A DNA stretch of 64,000 nucleotides from assembly GCF_001897285.1 (NCBI RefSeq), contig NZ_MKSM01000111.1:278-64277 (forward strand), written 5' to 3'. Made by a program: the position numbers and the translations under genes. Origin of the DNA: Nitrobacter sp. 62-23 (GTDB lineage: Bacteria; Pseudomonadota; Alphaproteobacteria; Rhizobiales; Xanthobacteraceae). The notes below the pieces were generated by a model. The model was not told the origin of the DNA and ran no database searches. It saw only the letters and a list, made by a program, of their open reading frames with translations. Below are positions 40,440 through 50,417 of the stretch, one piece after another (within the stretch, counting starts at the first letter, position 1; each line of letters starts with the position of its first letter).

Positions 40440-41375
40440 ATGACTGGCTCCCGAAAATTTCACCCGCGCAGCCCACGCTTCGAACAGCGACAGGACAGGT
40501 ATCGCCGCTATAAAACGCCGCGATTGACCGCAACCATGACATGTCAGGAAGCGTTTCGCACGATCGCACGCGGCTGTCTCGACGATCTGGCGGCAAATCA
40601 CCAGGCCACATGCGGGGAAGACCGGGAAGCGCTGCACCAGATGCGAATTGCCCTGACCCGGCTGCGGGCCGCTCGATCTTTTTTCTCCTCTTGTGTTCCA
40701 TCCTCAGAATGGCCCCACTTGAAGGGTGAATTGAGATGGTTGAACAAACACCTGAGCCGGGCGCGGGATCTGGACGTCGCGCTTAAGCGGCTTTCCTCAG
40801 CCCATGACACGAGCCCGGAACAATCGCCCGATCGCCTCTGGCGAAAAACCTGGAGCGCCAGCCACCGGGAGCTCAGCCGGGCGCTCCGCTCAAGACGATA
40901 CCGGATCCTGCTACGCGACATGTCGATCTGGATTGACGGAAGCGGGCCGTCCGGCAACGTGAAGCCACCAACCTCGCTCACGACCTATTCCAGCCGCAAG
41001 CTTGATCGTTGGTACAAGAAGCTGGTCAAAAAGAGCCGCGCCCTAGAGGATATGAACGCAAGTCAGCGCCATCAGCTCAGGATCAAAAGCAAACGATTCC
41101 GTTATGCACTCGAAATGCTCGAGCAGCTTTTTCCAAGCAAGTCTCACGCAGGAGTGAAGGAGTGTCTTAAGTCTCTACGCAGGATTCAGAAACACCTGGG
41201 GCAGTTGAACGACGCTGAGCAAGGCCGCGTTATCGCAACAGCTTTGGCAAAATCGACGCGGGACGATGTAACGAGATGGAACTCGCTATTCCCGACAGGC
41301 CAAAAGGCCAGGAAACGGATCATCAAGGCCGCCGCACTCACCTTCCGGGAGCTGGCGGAATTGAAGCCGTTCTAG
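40440..41375 (+). CDS. CHAD domain-containing protein
   Basis: EDREALHQMRIALTRLRAARSFF..., QRHQLRIKSKRFRYALEMLEQLF. Confidence 0.9.
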   Translation: MTGSRKFHPRSPRFEQRQDRYRRYKTPRLTATMTCQEAFRTIARGCLDDLAANHQATCGEDREALHQMRIALTRLRAARSFFSSCVPSSEWPHLKGELRWLNKHLSRARDLDVALKRLSSAHDTSPEQSPDRLWRKTWSASHRELSRALRSRRYRILLRDMSIWIDGSGPSGNVKPPTSLTTYSSRKLDRWYKKLVKKSRALEDMNASQRHQLRIKSKRFRYALEMLEQLFPSKSHAGVKECLKSLRRIQKHLGQLNDAEQGRVIATALAKSTRDDVTRWNSLFPTGQKARKRIIKAAALTFRELAELKPF

Positions 41376-41513
41376 CCAGATTCATCCCTTTTAAGATCAA
41401 CTCACGAATGGGACGATTGAGAGTTGACGTCCTATCCGCGGGCTGACTTGACGTCCGTCACGACGAAGGCCGTATCTCACCTTGGCCGAAACAGCCGCGA
41501 TATCAGGTGAAGC

Positions 41514-42353
41514 TCAGCGCGATAGCAACACGCAGCGCGTCGATTCAGAGGCAAGATACTGCGTCACGCCACCGAGCACCCACTGACGCAATCGCGAATG
41601 GCCGTAGGCGCCCGCAATAACCAGGCCGGCTCCGACGCTGGACGCGATCCTGTCCAACGCAGCTGCCGCATCCCGCGTCGAACTCTCTTCTTGAACAAGC
41701 GCGTTTGCTGCGATGTCATGATGTGACAGCCACGTAACTACGTCATGAGTACGGTTCAATGCAGCCTCGCGGCTGCCACCGCCCTCGATAATCTCGGCGA
41801 CCGTCACGTTCTTCGCTCCGGCCAGCAATGGAAGCGAATCGACGATTGCCCGCCGTGCCTCAGGCGTATCCTTCCAGCCGACCAGCACACTCCGCAAATC
41901 GAGCCAGCCAACCGCCTCGGGAACGACGAGCATGGGCCTGCCCGCCTGCATCACCAGATCGCTCGGATCGACCCTGGCAAACGGGTCTGTAAATGCCCTG
42001 CCTCGACTTTGCCCGATCACGATAATATCGGCGGCACGCGCTTCGCGCGAAACGAACCGAAGAGGGATCTCCATGTCGGAGCGCCATTCGACCCGTTTCG
42101 CGTCTCGGTTCATCATCACCTTTCGAAACTCGGTCTCGAGTTCAGACAACCGCGCTTTTATGGCATCCCGACCTAGCTCAATCATTTTGTCGGCCTGCTC
42201 GCCCGAGGTGAAATAAAGCGGCGGACTGAACTCCGCGGCCGCGATTCCGACCACTCGTGCGTCAAATCGCTCGACCATTTCGCCGGCAACAGCGAGACAC
42301 CACTCGTTCGGCTGATCGGATGCAAGGCTCACCATGATCGTCGCGTAGGTCAT
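41514..42353 (-). CDS. Universal stress protein
   Basis: MTYATIMVSLASDQPNEWCLAVAGEMVERF...VGAGLVIAGAYGHSRLRQWVLGGVTQYLASESTRCVLLSR. Confidence 0.92.
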   Translation of the reverse strand: MTYATIMVSLASDQPNEWCLAVAGEMVERFDARVVGIAAAEFSPPLYFTSGEQADKMIELGRDAIKARLSELETEFRKVMMNRDAKRVEWRSDMEIPLRFVSREARAADIIVIGQSRGRAFTDPFARVDPSDLVMQAGRPMLVVPEAVGWLDLRSVLVGWKDTPEARRAIVDSLPLLAGAKNVTVAEIIEGGGSREAALNRTHDVVTWLSHHDIAANALVQEESSTRDAAAALDRIASSVGAGLVIAGAYGHSRLRQWVLGGVTQYLASESTRCVLLSR

Positions 42354-42429
42354 TTTCTTCTCCTGATGCGGCCCAATCGAAAACCTCAAGCGGCATCCAG
42401 TATGCATGGGACCTGGATCGTTGAGCGAA

Positions 42430-42443
42430 ATGATTCAGGTCAA
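42430..42443. promoter_or_regulatory. FixK/FNR-like box (one mismatch) ATGATTCAGGTCAA
   Basis: Near-palindrome ~77 nt upstream of the USP start. Confidence 0.45.
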
Positions 42444-42522
42444 GAAACCTGCAAATGATGCTGTCGTTGGACCGATGAGCAATCCTCCGAACCAGACCGG
42501 AACCCGGTCGCGCCCGCCGCGC

Positions 42523-42536
42523 TTGACCCAGGTCAA
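42523..42536. promoter_or_regulatory. FixK/FNR-like box TTGACCCAGGTCAA
   Basis: TTGA-N6-TCAA 63 nt upstream of the CBS-BON gene. Confidence 0.65.
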
Positions 42537-42598
42537 GCCATCTCGGTGAATTGGCGATATGATTCAAACAGCTTTATCCACGATCTTGGAACCTCGCC

Positions 42599-43327
42599 AT
42601 GCGCGCCCATCAGATCATGACCAGGCAGGTCGTCACGGTCAGCCCTGACACGACCATCGTCGACGCCGCGAACACCATGCTTGAACGACACATCAGCGGT
42701 CTCCCGGTAATCGGCGCAGCAGGAAAGCTGGTCGGCATCGTTTCGGAAGGAGATTTCCTTCGCCGCGCCGAAATCGGTACGGGGCGCAGGAGGGCGCGAT
42801 GGTTGAAATTCCTGCTCGGCGCCGGCAGAGACGCGTCGGACTTCGTTCATGAGCAAGGCCGCAAGGTCGGTGAAATCATGACACCTAATCCCTACACCGT
42901 GTCAGAAGATACGTTGCTGGAAGACATTGTGGCAATGATGGAGAAAAACAGCGTCAAGCGGCTGCCCGTGATGCGGAGCGACCGGATTGTCGGAATTGTT
43001 ACCCGCGCCAATCTGCTGCAGGTTGTCGCAGAGCTTGCCCGCGAGATTCCCGATCCGACCGCCGATGACGACCATATTCGCGATCGCATCGCGACATCCA
43101 TTGAGACAAGCGACTGGTGTCCATTCGGCCTGAGCGTCATTGTCCGTGGCGGCATCGTTCATCTCAACGGGATCATCACCGACGAACGGGCCCGGCAGGC
43201 TGCCATTGTCGCGGCGGAAAATGTCGTCGGCGTGAAGGAAGTCCACGATCACCTTTGCTGGGTCGATCCCATGTCCGGATTGTACTTGAATTCTCCCGAA
43301 GATGACAAATTGGCAGCGGCCGGCTGA
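42599..43327 (+). CDS. CBS-pair protein with C-terminal BON domain
   Basis: MRAHQIMTRQVVTVSPDTTIVDAANTMLERHISGLPVI...; BON IVRGGIVHLNGIITDERARQAAIVAAENVVGVKEVHDHL. Confidence 0.93.
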   Translation: MRAHQIMTRQVVTVSPDTTIVDAANTMLERHISGLPVIGAAGKLVGIVSEGDFLRRAEIGTGRRRARWLKFLLGAGRDASDFVHEQGRKVGEIMTPNPYTVSEDTLLEDIVAMMEKNSVKRLPVMRSDRIVGIVTRANLLQVVAELAREIPDPTADDDHIRDRIATSIETSDWCPFGLSVIVRGGIVHLNGIITDERARQAAIVAAENVVGVKEVHDHLCWVDPMSGLYLNSPEDDKLAAAG

Positions 43328-43385
43328 CCGTTTCTTGAAGAGTACGACACAAACACGCAGCCGCCGTCGACGATGAAGGGAAACC

Positions 43386-43781
43386 ATGATGACGTATTAT
43401 TTTGGCAAGACCCTGACGGTCGGGTTCGACGAGGCCGTTCGGCAAACGATCGACGCTCTCAAAGGTGAAGGATTCGGCATCATTACCGAGATCGACGTCA
43501 AGAAAACCTTCAAGGAAAAACTCGGCGTCGAGTTTCGCAACTACCGCATCCTCGGGGCATGCAATCCCAAGCTGGCTTATGATGCACTTCAACTGGAGGA
43601 CAAGGTCGGCACCATGCTGCCCTGCAACGTCGTCGTCAACGAGATCACTCAAGATCGCACCGAAGTCGCAGCCATCGATCCCGTCGCTTCCATGCAGGCC
43701 ATCGACAACCCGCAACTCAAGCAGTCGGCGGAACGTGTCCGGGCCTTGCTGCAAAAAGTGATCGAAAACCTCAAAGCCTAA
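43386..43781 (+). CDS. DUF302 domain-containing protein
   Basis: TVGFDEAVRQTIDALKGEGFGIITEIDVKKTFKEKLGVEFRNYRILGACNPKLAYDAL...LPCNVVV. Confidence 0.93.
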   Translation: MMTYYFGKTLTVGFDEAVRQTIDALKGEGFGIITEIDVKKTFKEKLGVEFRNYRILGACNPKLAYDALQLEDKVGTMLPCNVVVNEITQDRTEVAAIDPVASMQAIDNPQLKQSAERVRALLQKVIENLKA

Positions 43782-44160
43782 GCAATTCCGGCAAAAGCGC
43801 GCCGCGATTTTGCGTCCGGAAATTGCATCAGAATTCAAGGGATGGAGCGGCGATCCATTCGCCGGGAAGTCTCTCGTTTCTCCGATCAGGTCGTTATGAA
43901 GGTTTGCGGTGCGCCCGCCGCTGCAAGCGGCGCCACTGAAGCGGAAAGCAAACCAGCCCCCTTTAACGGAAGACCCCGCGCCGGCCGGGACAGGCTGCAA
44001 CGGATCGTATTTTTTATGGTGTTTTTGGCCGGACAAGGTCTTATTCTTCGATCCTTGAGCCCAGGGGCCCTGCCTTAAGTAGCGGTCGTGATCCCGGATA
44101 GCCTCATTAGCCGGGAATACGAGAGGCTCACGAAGCTTTCCTTGCCGTGCGGGACGAACC

Positions 44161-45693
44161 GTGACGAGTGACGATCTGCCATCCTCAAGCCTGTTCCGTG
44201 ACGAGGAGTTGCAACGCGTAATTGACAAATCCGGGGTTGGCATCTGGGATCTCGATCTCTCGACGCGAAAACTGTTCTGGTCCAGCCCGACACGCAGGCT
44301 TTTCGGCGTCCCGGAAAACGCTCCGGTCAGTTACGATTTTTTCCTCTCCCTGCTCCAGCCGGAAGACCGCGACCGCACGGAATCGGCCATTCAGCGCTCG
44401 ATCAAGACGGGACGCAGATTCGATATTCAGTACCGGATCCGCGGGATACCGGAAGGGAGCCGTTGGGTTCGGGCGCGAGGCGGCCTCGTCATCGGCGAAA
44501 ACGGCGTAGCGCAGCGCCTGAGTGGCGTGATGCTCGATATCAACGATCAGAAGCTGATCGAAGAAGCCCTGCTTGCGCGCGAGGACCACTTGCGCTCGAT
44601 TCTCGATACGATTCCCGACGCGATGATCGTTATTGACGATCACGGCATCATGCAGCATTTCAGTACTGCGGCCGAACGCCTGTTCGGCTATTCAGAACAT
44701 GAAGCCATTGGCCAGAACGTCAGCATTTTGATGCCTGAACCGGATAGCAGCCGACACGATGGCTATTTGGCCCGTTACCAATCCACCGGCGAACGGCATA
44801 TCATCGGCATCGGACGGATTGTCACCGGGAAACGCCGGGATGGGGCCACTTTTCCAATGCACCTATCCGTCGGTGAGATGCATTCGGGTGGAAAGCGGCA
44901 TTTTACCGGATTTGTTCGTGATCTTACGGAGCATCAGCAAACCCAGGCAAAACTTCAGGAACTGCAATCCGAACTGGTTCACATGTCTCGCCTGAGCGCG
45001 ATGGGTGAAATGGCCTCGACCCTCGCTCACGAATTGAACCAGCCTCTCACCGCGATCAGCAACTACATGAAAGGTTCGCGCCGTCTTCTGGCGGCAAGCA
45101 CCGACCCCAACATCGCCAAGATCGAAACGGCGCTGGATCGCGCCGCCGATCAGGCCATCCGCGCCGGCCAGATTATTCGGCGGTTGCGCGATTTTGTTTC
45201 CCGGCGGGATTCAGAGAAGCGCATCGAAAGCCTGGCAAAGTTGATGGAGGAAGCCGGCGCTCTCGGTCTCGCCGGCGCCCGCGAACAAAACGTCACGCTG
45301 CGGCTTGAGCTGGATGCCGACTGCGACCGCATCCTGGTCGACCGCGTGCAGATCCAGCAGGTTCTGGTCAATCTCTTTCGAAACGCACTGGAGGCGATGA
45401 CCGCGTCGCCAAAACGGGAACTTACCGCCTCAAGCAAGAAAACTTCAGACAATATGGTCGAACTGTCCATATCGGATACAGGCCACGGCTTCAGCGAGAT
45501 CGCCGCTGCAAACCTGTTCGAGACCTTCTTCACGACCAAGGAAACCGGCATGGGCGTGGGGCTCTCGATCAGCCGGTCGATCGTGGAAGCCCACGGCGGC
45601 CGAATGTGGGCCGAAACGAACGATTCCGGCGGCGCCACCTTCCGACTGACGCTACCCATCGTGTCGACCTGGGATTTACCAGATGTCGCATAA
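44161..45693 (+). CDS. fixL: Oxygen sensor histidine kinase FixL (GTG start)
   Basis: Two PAS domains; heme-PAS signature [44 protein letters not shown]; His[27 protein letters not shown]. Confidence 0.92.
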   Translation: MTSDDLPSSSLFRDEELQRVIDKSGVGIWDLDLSTRKLFWSSPTRRLFGVPENAPVSYDFFLSLLQPEDRDRTESAIQRSIKTGRRFDIQYRIRGIPEGSRWVRARGGLVIGENGVAQRLSGVMLDINDQKLIEEALLAREDHLRSILDTIPDAMIVIDDHGIMQHFSTAAERLFGYSEHEAIGQNVSILMPEPDSSRHDGYLARYQSTGERHIIGIGRIVTGKRRDGATFPMHLSVGEMHSGGKRHFTGFVRDLTEHQQTQAKLQELQSELVHMSRLSAMGEMASTLAHELNQPLTAISNYMKGSRRLLAASTDPNIAKIETALDRAADQAIRAGQIIRRLRDFVSRRDSEKRIESLAKLMEEAGALGLAGAREQNVTLRLELDADCDRILVDRVQIQQVLVNLFRNALEAMTASPKRELTASSKKTSDNMVELSISDTGHGFSEIAAANLFETFFTTKETGMGVGLSISRSIVEAHGGRMWAETNDSGGATFRLTLPIVSTWDLPDVA

Positions 45694-46300
45694 GGGAAAT
45701 GTCTACGTCATCGACGACGATCCCGCGATGCGGGACTCGCTCGATTTCCTGCTTGGCTCCGCAGGCTTCAACGTCACGCTGTTCGACACGGCCGCCGACT
45801 TCCTCGACGCTCAAGCCGGTCTTCGTTTCGGCTGTGTCGTGTCCGACGTTCGCATGCCCGGTATCAATGGAATGGACCTGCTTCAACGTCTCAAAGCCAA
45901 CGCCTCGCCCCTGCCCGTCATCATCATGACCGGACACGGGGATATTCCTCTCGCTGTTGAAGCGATAAAATTGGGAGCACTCGATTTTGTCGAAAAGCCG
46001 TTTGAGGATGAACGGCTGATCGGAATAATCGAGGCCGCGCTCCAGCAAAGCCCCGATCATGCGAAAAGCGACGCCCTCTCGGCCGAGATCGCATCGAGGA
46101 TCGCAAGTCTCAGCCAGCGCGAACGCCAGGTCATGGAAGGACTCGTCGCAGGGCTTTCCAACAAGCTCATCGCCCGCGAACACAATATCAGTCCCAGGAC
46201 GATCGAGGTTTACCGGGCCAACGTCATGACCAAAATGCAGGCGCACAACCTGTCCGAACTGATACGGCTTGCGCTGCGCGCCGGCATCTTGAACGATTGA
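45683..46300 (+). CDS. fixJ: Response regulator FixJ
   Basis: [20 protein letters not shown]...[16 protein letters not shown]...[34 protein letters not shown]; LuxR-type HTH; overlaps fixL. Confidence 0.93.
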   Translation: MSHKGNVYVIDDDPAMRDSLDFLLGSAGFNVTLFDTAADFLDAQAGLRFGCVVSDVRMPGINGMDLLQRLKANASPLPVIIMTGHGDIPLAVEAIKLGALDFVEKPFEDERLIGIIEAALQQSPDHAKSDALSAEIASRIASLSQRERQVMEGLVAGLSNKLIAREHNISPRTIEVYRANVMTKMQAHNLSELIRLALRAGILND

Positions 46301-46310
46301 GCTAGATCAA
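46297..46310. promoter_or_regulatory. FixK/FNR-like box TTGAGCTAGATCAA, overlaps the fixJ stop codon
   Basis: TTGA-N6-TCAA 60 nt upstream of the RR gene at 46370. Confidence 0.62.
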
Positions 46311-46369
46311 ATCGCCGCGTTCCCACCATTGTATAGTGCGGAGACAGCTATTGGAATTCGCGACGCCAG

Positions 46370-46765
46370 ATGACAGACCCAGCCACGACAAAGCACAAAA
46401 TCTGCGTTCTCGATGACGATCCTGCCGTGCGTCAGTCGCTGCGATTTCTTCTCGAAACCCATGGATTCAAGGTTCGCACATTCAACGCCGCCGTGACGCT
46501 ATTGACTTCCATCGAGCGGGACGACGTCGATTGCCTGGTGATCGATTACAGATTGCCCCACATGGATGGACTGGATGTGGCGGCTCGCCTGCGTCAACAA
46601 CAAGTCGCAGCGCCGATTGTCCTTATGACCGGCTATCCCAACCAGCATATGGCGGAGAAGGCCGCGGCCGCCGGTATAGACTATATTTTGTTCAAGCCTG
46701 ATCTGGAAAACAGCCTCGTGATGCGCGTTCGGGAGGCCATTTCCCGCCAGCATCCGGCCCCTTAA
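46370..46765 (+). CDS. Single-domain response regulator (CheY-like receiver)
   Basis: KICVLDDDPAVRQSLRFLLETHGFKV...VDCLVIDYRLPHMDGLDVAARL. Confidence 0.93.
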   Translation: MTDPATTKHKICVLDDDPAVRQSLRFLLETHGFKVRTFNAAVTLLTSIERDDVDCLVIDYRLPHMDGLDVAARLRQQQVAAPIVLMTGYPNQHMAEKAAAAGIDYILFKPDLENSLVMRVREAISRQHPAP

Positions 46766-46770
46766 GCTCC

Positions 46771-46874
46771 ATAGCGTTTTCAAGCGAAGTGGATACCGGT
46801 TCGCGTCAAGAAAACGCATCAGACCAAGACGCTAGAGTCTTTCATCGTTTCCATGAAACGGTGAAAGACTCTAG
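46771..46874 (+). repeat. Composite repeat: AGCGTTTTC..GAAAACGC module plus CTAG-bounded palindrome (46832-46874)
   Basis: AGCGTTTTCAAGCGAAGTGGATACCGGTTCGCGTCAAGAAAACGC...CTAGAGTCTTTCATCGTTTCcatGAAACGGTGAAAGACTCTAG; second copy inverted at 52570-52674. Confidence 0.88.
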
Positions 46875-48121
46875 GCAGCCACAACGAGACCTCCGGCAAG
46901 CGCGGCGGCGCTAATCCCCCCCACCAGAAGCCCGACCCTCCGGTTTCCCACCCAACCCGCCATAACGGTCTTGGAGACGGTGTTGACTGCGATCGCGATC
47001 ATGATCGCACGCGCTGCCGTATTGAAATCCACATCGGCTCCCGCCATGCGAGCGATCGAGATCGTCAGGGCGTCGACATCCGCAACTCCGGAAAGCGCGG
47101 CGACAACAAGGATGCCGACCCCGCCGAACATTTGACGCACCAGTTCTGCGGCCAGCATCACGGCTGCGAGCAACGCTACCAGCTTGACCGCAGTTCCAAC
47201 AGCAAGAGGATTGCTGATCCGAAGTTCAGGCGACTCCTGCTCGACATTTCTGAACCACAGGATGGCGGCCCCGATGCCAAGCACCGCGGCGGTGGTCAGC
47301 AGCGCGGGCAAAAGCGACGTCAGCAGGGCGCGGTTGAGCGCCACTGCGATGATGCCCGCGCGCAGCATCATGACGACACCCGCCACCAGAATACCTGCGC
47401 TCAACAACCCCGACGATGACGGATGCTCACGAGCAAGCCTTGCCAGCGCGAGCGTGGTGGCCGTGGACGAAGCCAGCCCTCCCGCGACAGCCGCCATGAA
47501 AACCCCGAGCCGGTTTCCGAATGCCTTCACCGCCACGTAGCCGGCGAATGAAATTACCGCGATCATGATGGCGAGAAGCCATATCTGATAGGGATTGATC
47601 GCTTTCCACGGATCGATCGGTCGATCAGGCAGCAACGGCAACAGCAGGAACGACATCGCGAGCAAAGTCAGGACGGCACGAATTTCCTGCAGGTTCAGCG
47701 AGTCGATCCATCGATGCAGCGGCTCGCGCAGCGCCAGCAGAACCGTCATGCCGACGGCGCAGGCGATGGCAAGTTGCAGATCTCCGACGACGGCCATCGT
47801 TCCGAGCAGGAAGGTGAGCATCCCCGCGACAACGGACGTCACGCTGGCACGGCCCTCGTTCCTGGCTTCCAGCCAGTGAAAGGCCGTGAATGCTGTAATA
47901 TATCCCAGGAAGACCCACCCGATGACCGAAGCGGTCGTTCGAAGCGCGATGAGGCCGGTGACCCCACCCAACAGCCCGGAAAGCGCGAACGTACGAAAGC
48001 CGGCGGCTCGCCGATTGTCCTCCGCATCGCGCGTTTGCCACCCGCGCTGAAGGCCGACAAGAAGCCCGATGGCCAGGGACACCGTAAGGCGGCTCAGCGA
48101 TTCACTGTCCATGCCGGTCAA
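46871..48121 (-). CDS. MgtC/SapB family membrane protein with DUF4010 domain
   Basis: LTVSLAIGLLVGLQRGWQTRD...FRTFALSGLLGGVTGLIA; multiple TM segments. Confidence 0.9.
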   Translation of the reverse strand: MTGMDSESLSRLTVSLAIGLLVGLQRGWQTRDAEDNRRAAGFRTFALSGLLGGVTGLIALRTTASVIGWVFLGYITAFTAFHWLEARNEGRASVTSVVAGMLTFLLGTMAVVGDLQLAIACAVGMTVLLALREPLHRWIDSLNLQEIRAVLTLLAMSFLLLPLLPDRPIDPWKAINPYQIWLLAIMIAVISFAGYVAVKAFGNRLGVFMAAVAGGLASSTATTLALARLAREHPSSSGLLSAGILVAGVVMMLRAGIIAVALNRALLTSLLPALLTTAAVLGIGAAILWFRNVEQESPELRISNPLAVGTAVKLVALLAAVMLAAELVRQMFGGVGILVVAALSGVADVDALTISIARMAGADVDFNTAARAIMIAIAVNTVSKTVMAGWVGNRRVGLLVGGISAAALAGGLVVAA

Positions 48122-48163
48122 CTTTCGAGGCCGCCTAAAAACCGCCGCGGGAGATGGCGTTTT

Positions 48164-48177
48164 TGAGCCAGATCAAA
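48164..48177. promoter_or_regulatory. FixK/FNR-like box TTGAGCCAGATCAA
   Basis: TTGA-N6-TCAA 57 nt upstream of the small ORF 48234. Confidence 0.6.
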
Positions 48178-48233
48178 AACCTCTGCCATGAATTCCATAT
48201 CCTTGGTTTGTCGAAATCAAAAAGGGGATCGAC

Positions 48234-48353
48234 ATGCCAACCGATACAATCGTTGTCACTTTATTCGTTACCGCAGTTATAGCCGTATTTGCGCTGGCCA
48301 TAGCCTGGGGCGAGCGTCAGACCGAAGGCCACCGGCACGGAACCCCGAGGTAG
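48234..48353 (+). CDS. 39-aa single-TM small protein (not in the ORF track)
   Basis: ATG CCA ACC GAT ACA...TAG = MPTDTIVVTLFVTAVIAVFALAIAWGERQTEGHRHGTPR*; FixK-like box upstream. Confidence 0.6.
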   Translation: MPTDTIVVTLFVTAVIAVFALAIAWGERQTEGHRHGTPR

Positions 48354-48708
48354 CTCGCTGAATTGCATCAAACGCGATTGTGCTGCTGCGACCATCGGGA
48401 CCGTCGCATCAGGCCGGCATGAAGACGCAGGGCGACGGACAGCGCTTCGCTGTCCTCGCCGAGGGGCCGCCTGATCTTCAAGGGCGCGGCGCTGCTGGGA
48501 TCGAATCATCCCAACCGGTATCGAGATGGGATACCCAAGCTGAAAAATCAGTGATTTCAAACTCGATGATTTCAAACTCGGTCTTGGCAAATGGCGTCCC
48601 GGAAGGGGCTGAGACGAGCGAATAATATCAACATGTTAGCTTGAGACTCGGAGGCGTTCCACGGGGTCATTATGCTTTCCAATCCGTGTGGCTCACCTCT
48701 TGGCTCTC

Positions 48709-49668
48709 CTATGACAAATTCTTTTCGGCCTCCGCAAGGAAGAGCACCGTCGCCGCTGTCATGTGGAGCACATAAGATACTAATTCATTTGGTATGTCAG
48801 GTGACGGACCTGGACCTGCACCGTGACCCGCCTGTCTGTTGCGGGGCGTCGAAATTGCCGATTCCAGAACACTCCGTAGTCCGCCAAAATGAGTCTGCCA
48901 GTACGGCGGGATTAGACCGTTTGTGAGACATGACTCCACGAGGTCCCTGGCGCTAGCTCTCGGATCAAAGTGCCATCCCCGTTTGGTGCAGATCACCTTC
49001 ATTGTACTTTCAAAGCACTTGTAACAATCAACTAGTGCTTCCTGCATATTACCATGTCTGTAGTGTTCGTAGGCACTCAAAAACTCCTCGTGAGCGTTCG
49101 AGTATTCGGCACCACGCAACACGGTTAGCGCTGGCACCACCGCTTCCTGATGAATGAGTTGTGAGTCAACCCGAACAATCTCTCCATCCAAAAACTGATA
49201 ACCAACGCCGTGCTCTTTGAATCGGACGTTGATCTCAGAGAGAGCCTCATTCGCCACTTGCTCAGCATTCCGCCTGTTAAGATAGTAGGATCGGCTACAG
49301 CGATTTTTGATGCATCGGGCCGACAATTCAATCGCATCAAGCGCACGATCGGTATTCGAGTCATTCATGAACCATAGTGTGAGGTCTCGGTATGCATCCC
49401 CCTTGTCATGCATGTTGATGCCACGAGCACCGCTTAAGGTAAAAACGCTGTATTCTCGCCGCAAAACGCTAGCGATCGCAAAATATACTCCGTCCGATGT
49501 CTCACGTTCATTATGGTCGTAAAGAGTCTCAGGTACGCCTATCGCCTCATTCCAAATTTGTACGATTTGATTTCGTAAGCCTCCGGGAATTTCGTCGTAG
49601 GTGTAAACATCAGAGACAGTGCCGAGCGCGCGTTGCCTACGCTTTGAGAATATGTCGATTACAGCCAT
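48709..49668 (-). CDS. AbiJ-N-terminal-domain-like protein (STM4504/CBY_0614 family), putative abortive-infection factor
   Basis: MAVIDIFSKRRQRALGTVSDVYTYDEIPGGLRNQIVQIWNEAIG... N-terminus; C-terminal AEYSNAHEEFLSAYEHYRHGNMQEALVDCYKCFESTMKVIC. Confidence 0.72.
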   Translation of the reverse strand: MAVIDIFSKRRQRALGTVSDVYTYDEIPGGLRNQIVQIWNEAIGVPETLYDHNERETSDGVYFAIASVLRREYSVFTLSGARGINMHDKGDAYRDLTLWFMNDSNTDRALDAIELSARCIKNRCSRSYYLNRRNAEQVANEALSEINVRFKEHGVGYQFLDGEIVRVDSQLIHQEAVVPALTVLRGAEYSNAHEEFLSAYEHYRHGNMQEALVDCYKCFESTMKVICTKRGWHFDPRASARDLVESCLTNGLIPPYWQTHFGGLRSVLESAISTPRNRQAGHGAGPGPSPDIPNELVSYVLHMTAATVLFLAEAEKNLS

Positions 49669-49854
49669 ACCGAGTTTTTCCTTTGATTCGAGGCTGAATC
49701 TACACCGGATGATCTAGGGGCTCCGGCATTTTCAAGGGTCACAAATTCGAAGGGTAGGACGTGACGGCTGCGAACGGAGTTTCCCCCGTGCCCCGTCCGC
49801 GAGGCCCCGCCTTGAGCGGGACCCTGCGAGGTGCTGTGTGGAAAAACCCTGCCG

Positions 49855-50140
49855 CTAGGCCGCTGTCTGTTCCTGCCGCTTGGCCACCTTGGCAATCGTC
49901 GCGCGGCTGCATCCGGTGGCTTTCTGGATGGCGCTCCATGTCTGGCCAAAGGCGAGCATGCAGGCGATGCCTTCATTGCGCTCCGTGTCCTCAGGCAGTC
50001 CCTTTGTAGCGTCCCTCGGCCTTCGCCTTGGCTTGCGCTTGCCGCCGCCGCCTATCGTCATAGTCCTTGCGGGCGACAGCCGTGAGCATGTCTGGGCGAA
50101 TGAGGCGGAGGAGACGACGGTCAGCCCGACCCTTGGCGTC
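49855..50140 (-). pseudogene. Serine resolvase/recombinase C-terminal remnant with frameshift
   Basis: PDMLTAVARKDYDDRRRRQAQAKAKAEGRYKG in one frame continues as LPEDTERNEGIACMLAFGQTWSAIQKATGCSRATIAKVAKRQEQTAA in another; catalytic domain absent. Confidence 0.8.
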
Positions 50141-50340
50141 AAGCGCATCAAGCATGTTACCGATGGCCACCACACATGGACCGACGCGGAGATAGCGCAA
50201 TACCATTAAGTGCCACGCCATAGGCACCAAGGCCCGCCCCGTGTTTGACCTCTTGCGCTACCTCGCGTTCCGCCGTGAGGACGTACCGTGTGGGACAATT
50301 CGAGGAGAAAGACTAAAGAAAACAAGAGGCGAATTGGCGG

Positions 50341-50417
50341 TGGCGTCCCGGAAGGGAGTCGAACCCCTGACCCCAGGTTTAGGAAACCTGTGCTCTATCC
50401 AGCTGAGCTACCGGGAC
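50341..50417 (-). tRNA. tRNA-Arg (CCT)
   Basis: Reverse complement GTCCCGGTAGCTCAGCTGGATAGAGCACAGGTTTCCTAAACCTGGGGTCAGGGGTTCGACTCCCTTCCGGGACGCCA; anticodon CCT. Confidence 0.96.

Noticed and set aside
43176-44243. 355-aa minus-strand ORF
   Set aside because: Antisense across CBS-BON, DUF302 and the fixL start; no coherent protein features.
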